Below are positions 47,271-59,300 of a DNA stretch of 64,000 nucleotides, piece by piece. The stretch covers positions 1,411,001 through 1,475,000 of the forward strand of contig CANJKZ010000396.1 of the NCBI GenBank assembly GCA_947471745.1, given 5' to 3'. The translations under genes and the position numbers were made by a program. This DNA comes from Closterium sp. Naga37s-1 (Eukaryota; Streptophyta; Zygnematophyceae; Desmidiales; Closteriaceae). Under the pieces are notes generated by a model. That model was given only the letters and a program-made list of their open reading frames with translations. It was not told the origin of the DNA and searched no databases. Every line of letters begins with the position of its first letter. Position 1 is the first letter of the stretch.

Positions 47271-50200
47271 GAATGTTGTTGCATATTTGGGTGGCCCATG
47301 CTCAAATACAACAACCAGAGCAATTCCGGCTTGGTTCGCGCGCACAGAAAAGTTCGGCGCTTGCGAAAATGGCCGCGCCTGCCGACAAACGCTAAGGAAG
47401 CGCATGGATCCCTTCGGGCGTGGGGAAAAGCGTTGAACGGCCTGAATGTTGTTGCATATTCGGGTGCCCCATGCTAAAATACACCCACCTGAGCAATTCC
47501 GGCTTGGTTCGCGCGCACGGAAAAGTTCGGCGCTTGCGAAAATGGCCGCGCCTGCCGACAAACGCTAAGGAAGTGTATGGATCCCTATGGGCGTGGGGAA
47601 AAGCATCGAACGACCTGAATGTTGTTGCATATTGGGGTGGCCCATGCTCAAATACACCCACCTGAGCAATTTCGGCTTGGTTCGCGTGCACCAAAAAGTT
47701 CGGCGCCTGCGATGATGGCCGTGCCTACCGAAAAACGCTAAGGAATCGCATGGATCCATATGGGCGTTGGGAAAAGCGTTGAACGACATGAATGTTGTTC
47801 CATATTCGGGTGGCCCATGCTCAAATACACCCACCTGAGCAATTCCAGCTTGGTTCGCGCGCATCGAACAGTTCGGCGCCTGCGATGACGGCCGCGCCTG
47901 CAGACAAATGCTAAGGAAGCGCATGGATCCCTACAGGCGTGGGAAAAAACGTCGAACGACCTGAATGTTGTTGCATATTTGGGTGGATTATGCTCAAATT
48001 CAACAACCAGAGCAATTCCGGCTTGGTTCGCGCGCACGGAAAAGTTCGGCGCCTGCGTCAAACGCTAAAGAAGCACATGGATCCTTATGGACGTAGGGAA
48101 AAGCGTAAAAAAACCTGAATGTTGTTGCATATTTGGATGGCCCATACTCAAATACACCCACCTGAGCAATTCCGGCTTGGTTCGCGCGCACAGAAAAGTT
48201 CGGCGCCTGCGACGATGGCTGCGCCTGCCGACAAATGCTAAGGAAGCACATGGATCCATATGGGCGTAGGGAAAAGCATCAATCGACCTGAATGTTGTTG
48301 CATATTCGGGTGGCACATGCTCAAATACACCCACCAGAGCAATTCCGGCTTGGTTCGCGCACACAGAAAAGTTCGTCGCCTGCGATGACGGCCGTGCCTG
48401 CCGACAAATGCTAAGGAAGCGCATGGATCCCTATGGGCGTGGAGAAAAGCGTCGAACGATCTGAATGTTGTTGCATATTCGGGTGGCCCATGCTCCAATA
48501 CACCCACCTGAGCAATTCCGGCTTGGTTCGCGCACACCAAAAAGTTCGACGCCTGCGATGACGGCCGCGCCTGGCGACAAACGCTAAGGAAGTGCATGGA
48601 TCCCTAAATGCGTATGGAAAAGCGATGAATGACCTGAATTTGTTGCATATTTGGGTGGCCCATGCTCAAATACACCCACCAGAGCAATTTCGGCTTGGTT
48701 CGCGCGCACTGAAAAGTTCGGCACCTGCGATGGCGGCCGCGCCTGCCGACAAACGCTAAGGAAGCGCATGGATTTCTACAGGCGTAGGGAAAAGCATCGA
48801 ACGACCTGAATGTTGTTGCATATTCGGATGGCCTATGCTCAAATACACCCACCTGAGCAATTCCGGCTTTGTTCGCGCGCACAGAAAAGTTCCGCGCCTG
48901 CGATGACGGCCGCGCCTGCCGACAAACGCTAAGGAAGCGCATGGATCCATACAGGGGTAGGGAAAATCGTCGAACGACCTGAATGTTGTTGCATATTCGA
49001 GTGGGCCATGCTTAAATACACCCACCTGAGCTATTCCAGCTTGGTTCGCGCGCACAGAAAAGTTCGGCGCCTGCGATGACGGCCACGCCTGCCGACAAAC
49101 GCTGAGGAAGCGCATGGATCTATATGGGCGTAGGGAAAAGCATCAATCGACCTGAATGTTGTTGCATATTCGGGTGGCACTTGCTCAAATACACCCACCA
49201 GAGCAATTCCGGCTTGGTTCGCGCGCACAGAAAAGTTCGGCGCCTACGAAGACGGCCGCGTCTGCCGACAAACGCCAAGGAAGCGCATGGATCCCTATGG
49301 GCCTGGGAAAAAGCGTCGAACGACCTGAATGTTCTCGCATATTCGGGTTGCCAATGCTCAAATACACCCACCAGAGCAATTCTGGCTTGGTTCGCGCGCA
49401 CCGAATAGTTCTGCGCCTGCGATGACGGCCGCGTCTGCCGACAAATGCGAGGGAAGCGCATAGATCCCTACAAGCGTAGGGAAAAGCGTTGAACGACCTG
49501 AATTTGTTGCATATTTGGGTGGCCCATGCTCAAATACACCCACCAGAGCAATTCCGGCTTGATTCGCGTGCACAGAAAAGTTCGGCGCCTGCGATGATTG
49601 CCGCGCCTGGCGACAAACGCTAAGGAAGCGCATGCATCCCTACGGACGTGGGGAAAAGCGTCGAACGATCTAAATGTTGTTGCATATTTGGGTGGCCCAT
49701 GCTAAAATACACCCACCTGAGCAATTCCGGCTTGGTTCGCGCGCACCAAAATATTCAGCGCATGCGATGACGGCAGCGCCAGCCGACAGACGCTAAGGAA
49801 GCGCATGGATCCCTATGGGCCTATGGAAAAGCGTCGAATGACCTGAATTTGTTGCATATTTGGGTGGCCCATGCTCAAATACACCCACCAGAGCAATTCA
49901 GGCTTGGTTCGCGCGCACAGAAAAGTTCGGCGCGTGCAATGACGACCGCGCCTGCCGACAAACGCTAAGGAAGCGCATGGATCCCTATGGGCGTAGGGAA
50001 AAGCGTTGAACGACCTGAATGTTGTTGCATATTCGGGCGGCTCATGCTCAAATACACCCACCAGAGCAGTTCCGGCTTGTTTCGCGCGCACAGAAAAGTT
50101 CGGTGTTTGCGATGACGGCCGCGCCTGGCGACAAACGCTAAGGAAGGGCATGGATCTATATGGGCATAGGGAAAAGCGTCGAACGACCCAAATCTTGTTG

Positions 50201-53200
50201 CATATTCGAGTGAGCCATGCTCAAATACACCTACGTGAGCAATTCCGGCTTGGTTCGCTCGCACAGAAAAGTTCGGCGCCTGCGATGACGGCCGTGCCTG
50301 CCGACAAACGCTAAGGAAGCGCATGGATCCCTACGGGCGTGGGGAAAAGCGTTGAACGACATGAATGTTGTTGCATATTCGGGTGGCCCATGCTCAAATA
50401 CAACAACCAGAGCAATTCCGGCTTGGTTCGCGTGCACAGAAAAGTTCGGCGCCTGCGAAGACGGCCACGCCTGCCGACAAACGCTAAGGAAGCGCATGGA
50501 TCCCTACGGGCATGGGGAAAAGCGTTGAACGACCTGAATGTTGTTGCATATTCGGGTGGCCCATGCTCAAATACACCCACCACAACAATTCTGGCTTGGT
50601 TCGCGCGCAATGAAAAGTTTGGCGCCTGCGATGACGGCCGCGCCTACCGACTAATGTTAAGCAAGCGCATGGATCCCTACAGGCGTGGGGAAAAGCGTCG
50701 AACGACCTGAATGTTGTTGCATATTCGGGTGGCCCATGCTCTAATACACCCACTAGAGCAATTCCGGGTTGGTTCGCGCGCACCGAAAAGTTTGGCGCCT
50801 GCGATGACGGCCGCGCCTGCCGACAAACGCTAAGGAAGCACAGGGATCCCTATGGGCGTTTTGAGAAGCGTCGAACGACCTGAATGTTGTTGCATATTCG
50901 GGTGGCCCATGCTAAAATACACCCACCAGAGCAATTCCGGCTTGGTTCGCGCCCACAGAAAAGTTTGGCGCCTGCGATGATTGCCGCGCCTGGCGACAAA
51001 CGCTAAGGAAGCGCATGGATCCAAAAGCATCGAACGACCTGAATGTTGTTTCATATTTGGGTGGCCCATGCCAAAATACACCCACCTAAGAAATTCCGGC
51101 TTGGTTTGCGTGCACCAAAATGTTTCGCGCATGCGATGACGGCCGCGCCTGTCGATAAACGCTAAGGAAGCGCATGGATCCCTATGGGCGTATGGAAAAG
51201 CGTCGAACGACCTGAATTTGTTGCGTATTCGGGTGGCCCATGCTCAAATACACCCACCAGAGCAATTCGGGCTTGGTTCGCGTGTACAGAAAAGTTCGGC
51301 GCCTGCGATGACGGCCGCGCCTGCCGACAAACGTTAAGGAAGCGCATGGATCCCTATGGGCGTAGGGAAAAGCGTCGAACGACCCGAATGTTGTTGCATA
51401 TTCGGGTGGCTCATGCTCAAATACACCCACCAGAGAAATTCTGGCTTGTTTCGCGGGCACTGAAAAGTTTGGTGTTTGCGATGACGGCCGCGCCTGCCGA
51501 CAAACGCTAAGGAAGCGCATGGATCCATATGGGCATAGGGAAAAGCATCGAACGACCCGAATGTTGTTGCATATTCGAGTGGGCCATGCTCAAATACACC
51601 TACCTGAGCAATTCCGGCTTGGTTCGCGCGCACGGAAAATTTCGGCGCCTGCGATGACGGCCGTGCCTGCCGACAATGCTAAGGAAGCACATGGATCCCT
51701 ATGGGCGTCGGGAAAAGCGTTGAACGACCTGAATGTTGTTGCATATTCGGGTGGCCCATGCTCAAATACAACAACCAGAGCAATTCCGGCTTGGTTCGCG
51801 CGCACGGAAAAGTTCGGCGCTCGCGAAGACGGCCGCGCCTACCGACAAACGCTAAGGAAGCGCATGGATTCCTACGGGCGTGGGGAAAAGCGTTGAACGA
51901 CCAGAATGTTGTTGCATATTCGGGTGGCCCATGCTAATATACACCCACCCGAGCAATTCCGGCTTGGTTCGCGCGCACGGAAAAGTTCGGCGCCTGCAAT
52001 GGCGGCCGCGCCTGCCGACAAACGCTAAGGAAGCGCATGGATCCCTATGGGCGTGGGGAAAAACGTCGAACGACCTGAATGTTGTTGCATATTGGGGTGG
52101 CCCATGCTGAAATACACCCACCTGAGCAATTCTGGCTGGGTTCGCGTGCACAAAAAAGTTCGGCGCCTGCGATGATGGCCGCGCCTGCCGACAAACGCTA
52201 AGGAAGCGCATGGATCCCTATGGGCGTCGGGAAAAGCGTCGAACGACCTGAATGTTGTTCCATATTCGGGTGGCCCATGCTCAAATACACCAACCTGAGC
52301 AATTCCAGCTTGGTTCGCGCGCACTGAATAGTTCGGCGCCTGTGATGACGGCCGCGCCTGCTGACAAATGCTAAGGAAGCGCATGGATCCCTATGGGCGT
52401 AGGGAAACGCGTTGACCGACCGGAATGTTGTTGCATATTTGGGTGGCCCATGCTCAAATACAACAACCAGAGCAATTCCGACTTGGTTCGCGCGCACGGA
52501 AAAGTTCGGCGCCTGCCGACCAACGCTAAGGAAGCGCATGGATCCCTACAGGCGTAGGGATAAGCGTCGAACGACCTGAATGTTGTTGCATATTCGAGTG
52601 GGCCATGCTTAAATACACCCACCAAAGCAATTCCGGCTCTGTTCGCGCGCACAGAAAATTTCGGCGCCTGCGATGACGGCCACACCTGCCGACAAATGCT
52701 AAAGAAGCGCATGGATCCCTATAGGCGTAGGGAAAAGTGTCGAACGACCTGAATGTTGTTGCATATTTGGGTGGATTATGCTCAAATACAACAACCAGAG
52801 TAATTCCGGCTTGGTTCGCGCGCACGGAAAAGTTCGGCGCATGCGAAGACGGCCGCGCCTGCCGATAAATGCTAAAGAAGCACATGGATCCTTATGGGCG
52901 TAGGGAAAAGTGTCAAACGACCTGAATGTTGTTGCATATTTGGGTGCATTATGCTCAAATACACTCACCAGAGCAATTCCGGCTTGGTTCGCGCACACCA
53001 AAAAGTTCGACGCCTGCGATGACGGCCGCGCCTGGCGACAAACGTTAAGGAAGCGCATGGATCCCTACAGGCATATGGAAACGCGATGAACGACCTGAAT
53101 TTGTTGCATATTCGGGCGGCCTATGCTCAAATACACCCACCAGAGCAATTCCGGCTTGGTTCGCGCGCACTAAAAAGTTCGGCGCCTGCGATGACGGCCG

Positions 53201-54982
53201 CGCCTGCCGACAAACGCTAAGGAAGCACATGGATCCCTACAGGCATAGGGAAAAGCATCGAATGACCTGAATGTTGTTGCATATTCGGATGGCCTATGCT
53301 CAAATACACCCATTGAGCAATTCCGGCTTGGTTCGCGCACACAGAAAAGTTCGGCGACTGTGATGACGGCCGCGCCCGCCAACAAACGCTAAGGAAGCGC
53401 ATGGATCCCTATGGGCGTAGGGAAAAGCGTCGAACGACCTGAATGTTGTTGCATATTCGAATGGGCCATGCCTAAATTCACTCACCTGAGCAATTCCAGC
53501 TTGGTTCGCGCGCACAGAAAAGTTCGGCGCCTTCGACGACGGCCACGCCTGCCGACAAACGCTGAGGAAGCGCATTGATCCCTATGGGCGTAGGGAAAAG
53601 CGTCGAACGACCTGAATGTTGTTGCATATTTGGGTGTTCCATACTCAAATACAACAACCAGAGCAATTCCGGCTTGGTTCGCGCGCACCGAAAAGTTCGG
53701 CGCCTACGAAGATGGCCGCGCCTGTCGAGAAACGCTAAGGAAGCGCATGGATCCCTATGGGCGTAGGGAAAAGCGTCAAACGACCTGAATGTTGTTGCAT
53801 TTTTGGATGGATCATGCTCAAATACACCCACCTGAGCAATTTCGGCTTGGTTCGCGCGCACAGAAAAGTTCGGCGTTTGCGATGATGGCCGCGCCTGCCG
53901 ACAAACGATAAAGAAGCGCATGGATTCCTACATTCGTAGGGAAAAGCGTCGAACGACCTGAATTTGTTGCATATTCGGGTGGCTCATGCTCAAATACACC
54001 CACCAGAGCAATTCCGGCTTGTTTCGTGCGCACAAAAAAGTTCGGTGTTTGCGATGATGGCCGCGCCTGCCGACAAACGCTAAGGAAGCGCATGGATCGA
54101 TATGGGCGTGGGGAAAACCATTGAACGACCTGAATGTTGTTGCATATTTGGGTGGCTCATGCTCAAATACACCCACCTGAGGATTTCCGGCTTGGTTCGC
54201 GCGCACAAAAAAGTTCGGCGCCTGCGATGACGGCCGCGCCTGCCGACAAATGCTAAGGAAGCGCATGGATCCCTATGGGCGTAGGAAAAAGCGTCGAACG
54301 ACCCGAATGTTGTTGCATATTCGGGTGGCTCATGCTCAAATACACACACCAGAGCAATTCCGGCTTGTTTCGCGCGCACAGAAAAGTTCGGTGTTTGCGA
54401 TGGTGGCCGCGCCTGCCGACAAACACTAAGGAAGCGCATGGATCCATATGGGCGTGGGGAAAAGCGTCGAACGACCTGCATGTTGTTGCATATTCGGGTG
54501 GCCCATGCTCAAATACACCTACCTGAGCAATTCCGGCTTGGTTCGCGCGCACCAAAAAGTTCGGCGCCTGCGATGACGGCCGCGCCTGCCGACAAACGCT
54601 AAGGAAGCGCATGGATCCCTACAGGTGTAGGGAAAGGGGTCGAAAGACCTGAATGTTGTTGCATTTTCGAGTGGGCCATGCATAAATACACCCACCAGAG
54701 CAATTCCGGCTTGGTTCGCGCGCACATAAAAGTTTGGTGCCTGCGATGACGGCCGCGCCTGCCGATAAATGCTAAGGAAGCGCATGGATCCCTATGGGCG
54801 TAGGGAAAAGCGTTGAACGACCTGAATGTTGATGCATATTTGGGTGGCCCATGCTCAAATACAACAACCAGAGCAATTCCGGCTTGGTTCGCGCGCACGG
54901 AAAAGTTCGGCGCCTGCGAAGATGGCCGCGCCTGCCGACAAACACTAAGGAAGCGCATGGATCCGTACGGGCGTGGGGACAA
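47271..54982. repeat. 173-bp satellite, block 3 (about 44 monomers)
   Basis: This is an uninterrupted head-to-tail array between the copia element and element C, in the same orientation as blocks 1, 2 and 4. Most monomers carry GGATCC. A few are shortened, as near 48059 and 51020, where parts are deleted. Monomers with the CAACAACCAGAGC variant recur at intervals (near 47310, 48000, 50400, 51770, 52460, 52790, 53650, 54860). Confidence 0.96.
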
Positions 54983-55122
54983 TGTCATAAACAAGAAGTG
55001 CAAAAGGAGAATGACGAAAAAGAGGTTTCACTAGCAGCAGTTGGGATACATATAGCAAACCTTAACTGGGTTGTACTCGCTATAGAGCACCCCACTACAG
55101 GCTAGATGATAACATTCTGACA
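54983..55122 (-). repeat. 3' LTR of element C
   Basis: 140 bp; on the minus strand begins TGTCAGAATGTTATC. It is followed on the plus strand by CACCCCCATAG, the polypurine tract complement. Confidence 0.92.
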
Positions 55123-56192
55123 CACCCCCATAGCCAAAGTGGGGTGTAATCAGCACAATGAGCAGGCATAGTAATAGTTCACAATTATATGCAAAGCTAG
55201 AGGCGATCACAGAGGGCAAGTGAGGAGGAGGAATTGTGAAGGGAGAGAAGATGGGAGACGACGGCTGAAGCTGCAGACACACGGGCAACAGGAGGACTGG
55301 CACAGTGGCTACCGAGCGCACGAGGGCACCGGACTACAGGAGTATCTGGCTCCGCGGCTACGACGAGCGGCAGGAGCAATGGACCCTTAGGCGACTGGCA
55401 CAGCAAGGCTCTCTGGGCTACCGAGAGCGTGACGGCTCCGGACTACAGGCACTGCGCACGACACGACGGCGGCCTCCTCTCAGCCTCCCCAAACAGTCCC
55501 ACCTCCTTTCCACACACCCCCTGCTGCACCCCTAGCTCCACTCCCACGTCACCCCCACAACTCCACTCCCCGCGGCTCCCACACCTCCACCCTCCTCAGC
55601 AGCAGCTGCAGCAGTGGGAGACGAACAAGGAGGAGGGGAACACCCACACCGCGCACCCCCATGCTTGCCACCCCACACCCCCCACCACCGCGGAACGCAC
55701 GGCGGCACGGGAGGAATGGGCAGCACGGGGGGGAGGGGGGGGGGGGGGGGACGGGACAGAAGGGGGGGGGGCCGCGTGCTCCTCCTCAGGGCGCCGAAAC
55801 GGACGGGCGGGGGGGCGCGCGCGGTTCCCCAGGGCGCCGCGACAGACGGGCAGGAGGCGCGCGCGGCTCCCCAGGGCGCCGCGACGGACGGGCGGGGGCC
55901 GCGCGCGACTCCCCAGGGCGCCGCGACGGACGGGCGGGGGGCGCACGCAGCTCCCCAGGGCGCCGCGACGGATGGGAGGGGGGGCGCGTGCGGCCTGCAG
56001 GGCGACGCGACGAGACGAGCGGGGGCTGTGCGCGGGTCCCCACAGCAGAGAACCGCCGCGCGCCCCGAGCGCACGGCAGGAAGAAGATGTCGCGCGCCCG
56101 AGGCGCGTGAGAAGTAGAACAGCAGCGGAAGCAGTTAGGTGGCGGGCCCACCCACAGGATCGACCCAAGGGGGTCGACTTGCTCTGATAGCA

Positions 56193-56332
56193 TGTCAGAA
56201 ACAAGAAGTGCAGAAGGAGAATGACGAAAAAGAGTTTTCACTAGCAGGAGTTGGGATACATATAGCAAACCCTAACTGGGTTGTACTCGCTATAGAGCAC
56301 CCCACTACAGGCTAGATGATAACATTCTGACA
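56193..56332 (-). repeat. 5' LTR of element C
   Basis: 140 bp; matches 54983-55122 with a handful of differences. The primer-binding site lies just inside (plus-strand 56181-56192). Confidence 0.92.
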
Positions 56333-59300
56333 GACAAGCGTTGAACGACCTGAATGTTGTTGCATATTCGGGTGGCCCATGCTAAAATACACCCACCTAA
56401 GCTATTCCAGCTTGGTTCGCGCGCACTGAAAATTTCGGCGCCTGCGAAGACGGCCGCGCCTGCCGACAAACGCTAAGTAAGCGCAAGTTCGGCGCCTGTG
56501 AAGACGGCCGTGCCTGCCGACAAACGCTAAGGAAGCGCATGGATCCATATGGGCGTGGGGAAAAGCGTTGAACGACCTAAATGTTGTTGCATATTCGAGT
56601 GGGCCATGCATAAACACACCCACCAGAGCAATTCCGGCTTGGTTTGCGCACACATAAAAGTTTGGCGCCTGCGATGACGGCCGTGCCTGCCGACAAATGC
56701 TAAGGAAGCGCATGGATCCCTCTGGGCATAGGGAAAAGCGTTGAACGACCTGAGTGTTCTTGCATATTTTGGTGGGCCATGCTCAAATACAACAACCAGA
56801 GCAATTCCGGCTTGGTTTTCGCGCACGGAAAAGTTCGGCGCCTGCAAAGACGGCCGCGCCTGCCGACGAACGCTAAGGAAGCGCATGTATCCATACGGGC
56901 GTGGGGACAAGCGTTGAACGACCTGAATGTTGTTGCATATTCGGGTGGCCCATGCTAAAATGCACCCACCTGAGCTATTCCGGCTTGGTTCGCGCGCACC
57001 GAAAAGTTCGGCGCCTACAATGACGGCCGCGCCTGCCGACAAACGTTAAGTAAGCGCATAGATCCATATGGGCGTTTGGAGAAGCGTCGAACGACCTGAA
57101 TGTTGTTGCATATTCGGGTGGCTCATGCTCAAATACACCCACCAGAGCAATTCCGGCTTGGTTCGCGTGCACAGAAAAGTTCGGCGCCTGCGATGACGGC
57201 CTGTGCCGACAAATGCTAAGGAAGCGCATCAATCCCTATGGGCGTAGGGAGAAGCGTCGAACGACCCGAATGTTGTTACATATTCGGGTGGCTCATGCTC
57301 AAATACACCCACCAGAGCAATTCCGGCTTGTTTCGCGCGTACAGAAAAGTTCGGTGTTTGCGATGGTGGCTGCGCCTGTCGACAAACGCTAAGGAAGCGC
57401 ATGGATCCATATGGGCGTGGGGAAAAGCGTCGAACGACCTGAATGTTGTTGCATATTCGATTGGCCCATGCTCAAATACACCTACGTGAGCAATTCTGGC
57501 TTGGTTCGCGCGCACCGAAAAGTTCGGCGCCTGCGATGACGGCCGCGCCTACCGACAAACGCTAAGGAAGCGCATGGATCCCTACAGGCGTAGGGAAATG
57601 GGTCGAACGACCTAAATGTTGTTGCGTATTCGAGTGGGCCATGCTTAAATACACACACCAGAGCAATTGCGGCTTGGTTCGCGCGCACAGAAAAGTTCGG
57701 CGCCTGCGATGACGGCCGCGCCTGCCGACCAATGCTAAGGAAGCGCATGGATCCCTATGGGCGTAGGGAAAAGCGTTGAATGACCTGAATGTTGTTGCAT
57801 ATTTGGGTGGCCCATGCTCAAATACAACAACCAGAGCAATTCCGGCTTGGTTCGCGCGCACAGATAAGTTCGGCGTTTGCGATGACGGCCATGCCTGCCG
57901 ACAAATGCTAAGGAAGTGCATGGATCCCTAGAGGCGTAGGGAAAAGCGTCGAACGGCCTGAATGTTGTTGCATATTCGGGTGGCTCATGCTCAAATACAC
58001 CCACCAAAGAAATTTTGGCTTGGTTCGCGCGCACAGAAAAGTTCGGCGCCTGCGATGACGGCCGCGCCTGCCGACAAACGCTTAGGAAGCGCATGGATCC
58101 CTATGGGTGTAGGGAAAAGGGTCGAACGACCTGCATGTTGTGCATTTTCGGGTGGCCCATGCTCAGATACACCCACTAGAGCTATTCCGTCTTGGTTCGC
58201 GCGCACCGAAACGTTCGGCGTTTGCGATGATGGCCGCGTGTGATGATGGCCGAAACGTAAGCGCATGGATCCCTACGGGCGTGTGGAGAAGCGTTGAACG
58301 ACCTGAATGTTGTTGCATATTTGGGTGGCCCATACTCAAATACAACAACCAGAGCAATTTCGGCTTGGTTCGCGCGCACGGAAAAGTTCGGCGCCTGCGA
58401 AGACGGCCGCGCCTGCTGACAAACGCTAAGGATGCGCATGGATTCCTACAAGCTTAGGGAAAAGCGTTGAACGACCTGAATGTTGTTGCATATTCGAGTG
58501 GGCCATGCTTAAATACACCCACCAAAGCAATTCCGGCTCTGTTCGCGCGCACAGAAAAGTTCGGCGTCTGCGATGACGGCCACACCTGCCGACAAATGCT
58601 AAAGAAGCGCATGGATCCCTATAGGCGTAGGAAAAAGCGTCGAACGACCTGAATGTTGTTGCATATTTGGGTGGATTATGCTCAAATACAACAACCAGAG
58701 CATTTCTGGCTTGGTTCACGCGCACGGAAAAGTTCGGCGCCTGCGAAGACAGCCGCGCCTGCCGACAAACGCTAAAGAAGCACGTGGATCCCTATGGGCG
58801 TAGGGAAAAGCGTCGAACGACCTGAATGTTGTTGCATATTCGGGTGGCTCATGCTCAAATACACCCACCTGAGGAATTTCGGCTTGGTTCGCGCACACCA
58901 AAAAGTTCGACGCCTGCGATGGCGGCCGCGCCTGGCGACAAACGCTAAGGATGCGCATGGATCCCTACAGGCGTAGGGAAAAGCATCGAACGACCTGAAT
59001 GTTGTTGCATATTTGGATGGCTCATGCTCAAATACACCCACCTGAAGAATTTCGGCTTGGTTCGCGCACACCAAAAAGTTCGGCGCCTGCGATGACTGCC
59101 GCGCCCGCCGACAAACGCTAAGGAAGCGCACGGATCCCTACGGGCGTAGGGAAAAGCGTCGAACGACCTGAATGTTGTTACAAATTTGGGTGGGCCATGC
59201 TCAAATACACCCACCTGAGCAATTCCGGCTTGGTTCGCGCGCACCGAAAAGTTCGGCGCCTGCGATGACGGCCGCGCCTGCCGACAAACGCTAAGGAAGC

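Larger units (their letters stand above)
54983..56332 (-). mobile_element. Non-autonomous LTR element C (1,350 bp), in satellite
   Basis: Two 140-bp direct repeats (54983-55122 and 56193-56332) bound the element. GACAA is duplicated at 54978-54982 and 56333-56337, from the satellite. The minus-strand primer-binding site TGCTATCAGAGC adjoins the right-hand LTR and the purine tract adjoins the left-hand one, so it reads right to left. The interior has no gag or pol. It is GC-rich with CAGGGCGCCGCGAC repeats at about 55790-55990, like elements A and B. Confidence 0.93.

Noticed and set aside
55429-56268. Long Arg/Pro-rich frames in element C
   Set aside because: Both strands are open because of GC-rich CGCCGCGAC repeats; no domain, and the similar zone in elements A and B is not conserved as protein.
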